NCBI GenBank assembly: GCA_027021325.1
Contig: JALUUN010000600.1
Span: 1-6,368 of the forward strand
DNA: 6,368 nucleotides
Source of the DNA: Planctomycetota bacterium
GTDB taxonomy: Bacteria; Planctomycetota; UBA1135
Reading direction: 5' to 3'
Below the pieces are notes generated by a model. That model saw only the letters and a program-made list of their open reading frames with translations. It did not search any database and was not told the DNA's origin. Every line of letters begins with the position of its first letter. The first letter of the stretch is position 1. The position numbers and the translations under genes are program-made. Shown here in pieces: positions 5,521-6,368 of this stretch.

Positions 5521-6368
5521 AGCGCCAGCCCGTGGACAAGGTGGCGGCGGTCTGCGCCCGCCTGCGGCCCGGCCCCTCCGTGGTCCTGGGCGAGGAGATC
5601 CCCGCGCGGGCCGGGACCGTCGTCGCCGCCCGGGTCCTGGACGCCAAGGAGGAGTACGCCGAGCTCGAGGACATCCAGGGGCGACTCGTGCGCCTGCACC
5701 CCGGCGATGTCCTTCTCGGTGCCCTCGGCCACCGCCAGGCGACCCGCGGCTACAGCGGCCGCGTGCCCGAGGCGGTGCGGCCCGGCGACCGCCTCCAGCT
5801 CCTGAACCGGGGCGGCGTCCTGGGCACCGGAGCCGAGGAGGTGCCGGGCCTCGGCGCCCCCTTCACCCTCGAGGTCCTGGGCGTGGTCCTGCGCTTCCCC
5901 GTGGCCGGCAGCCGGCGCGGCCTGCCCGCGAGCATCCAGGACGTGGCGCTGGCGCCGGAGGAGCCGCCGGCTTCCTGGCCGCCGGCCACGGTCCTCCTCG
6001 GGACCTCCATGCACGCGGGCAAGACCACCGCCGCGGCGGCTCTGGTTGCCGCTCTGCGCCGCCGCGGCCTGAGCGTCGCCGCCGGCAAGCTCACCGGCGT
6101 CGCTTCGCGCCAGGACCTCCTGCAGATGGCCGACGCCGGTGCCCGCCCGGTCGCCTCCTTCGTGGACTTCGGCGTCGTGACCACCTGCCCGCGGAGCGCG
6201 CCCGGCGCCGCGGCTTCGATCCTCGCCTTTCTCGCCCGCCAGCGCCCGGGCCACCTGGTCCTGGAGATGGGGGACGGCCTGCTCGGGCCCTACGGCGTGG
6301 ACGCCATCCTCGACGACCCGCTCTTTCGCGGCCTCGGCGCCCGCCTGGTCCTCTGCGCCCAGGATCCG
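5514..6368 (+). CDS. BioD/CobQ-like P-loop NTPase of unknown function, 3' end beyond window
   Basis: 285 codons are visible before the right edge; the protein is incomplete. Residues about 20-150 form a Gly/Val-rich, beta-looking N-terminal region that I do not recognise, including LHPGDVLLGALGHRQATRGY (61-80) and PGDRLQLLNRGGVLGTG. The NTPase domain begins with LLGTSMHAGKTTAAAAL (161-177), a Walker A with Lys170. It continues with VAAGKLTGVASRQDLLQMAD and FVDFG, and HLVLEMGDGLLGPYG (247-261) takes the place of the Walker B/EGAGG-like loop of dethiobiotin synthetases. This points to the SIMIBI/CobQ-BioD class, with ATP use likely and the partner substrate unknown. The start is GTG at 5514, overlapping the argG stop (GTGCTGA) and preceded by a good ribosome site. 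Its coupling to argR and argG suggests a role in or next to arginine metabolism; that is inference from context only. An N-terminal domain of unknown type fused to a MobB/DUF1611-like ATPase is another reading. Confidence 0.8.
   Translation, partial: MLKRQPVDKVAAVCARLRPGPSVVLGEEIPARAGTVVAARVLDAKEEYAELEDIQGRLVRLHPGDVLLGALGHRQATRGYSGRVPEAVRPGDRLQLLNRGGVLGTGAEEVPGLGAPFTLEVLGVVLRFPVAGSRRGLPASIQDVALAPEEPPASWPPATVLLGTSMHAGKTTAAAALVAALRRRGLSVAAGKLTGVASRQDLLQMADAGARPVASFVDFGVVTTCPRSAPGAAASILAFLARQRPGHLVLEMGDGLLGPYGVDAILDDPLFRGLGARLVLCAQDP

Noticed and set aside
5445..6254. Minus-strand open frames (269 and 144 codons) opposite the P-loop gene
   Set aside because: They are Arg/Gly/Ala-rich with no motif, whereas the plus strand has a clean Walker A, a good ribosome site and operon overlap.

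Overview
This is a very GC-rich stretch of bacterial chromosome, with C or G at most third codon positions in the real genes. It is densely coding. I see no mobile elements, RNA genes or CRISPR. It holds six protein genes, two of them cut by the window edges. The lineage cannot be fixed from this piece. A short secreted protein with a Gln-Glu-Pro mature start, a Bacteroidetes-type argininosuccinate synthase and a GC-rich genome would suit a non-model phylum such as Acidobacteriota or Planctomycetota, but this is only a guess.

Left part (1-2470, minus strand): the first 823 residues of a RecB/AddB-like PD-(D/E)XK nuclease with a degenerate helicase region. The reading frame is inferred from the reverse complement and runs off the left edge. 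Across a 100-base divergent gap lies a 193-residue exported protein of unknown function on the plus strand (2571-3152). It converges with, and overlaps by 31 bases, a minus-strand NUDIX hydrolase (3122-3721).

Right part (3722-6368, plus strand): an arginine locus. The only AT-rich island in the window (about 3761-3794) carries a sigma70-type promoter (TTGACA, 16 bases, TATTCT). A good ARG box covers its -10 element and a weaker second box covers the -35 element. The promoter is so close to the GTG start of argR that the mRNA is probably leaderless. ArgR (145 residues) is followed after 89 bases by ArgG (397 residues). ArgG overlaps by 7 bases a gene for a BioD-like P-loop protein with its own Shine-Dalgarno sequence, which runs off the right edge.

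Working model: ArgR with bound arginine represses its own promoter. By readthrough it may also control argG and the P-loop gene, and perhaps the divergent NUDIX gene. The P-loop protein, translationally coupled to argG, is the most interesting unknown here.
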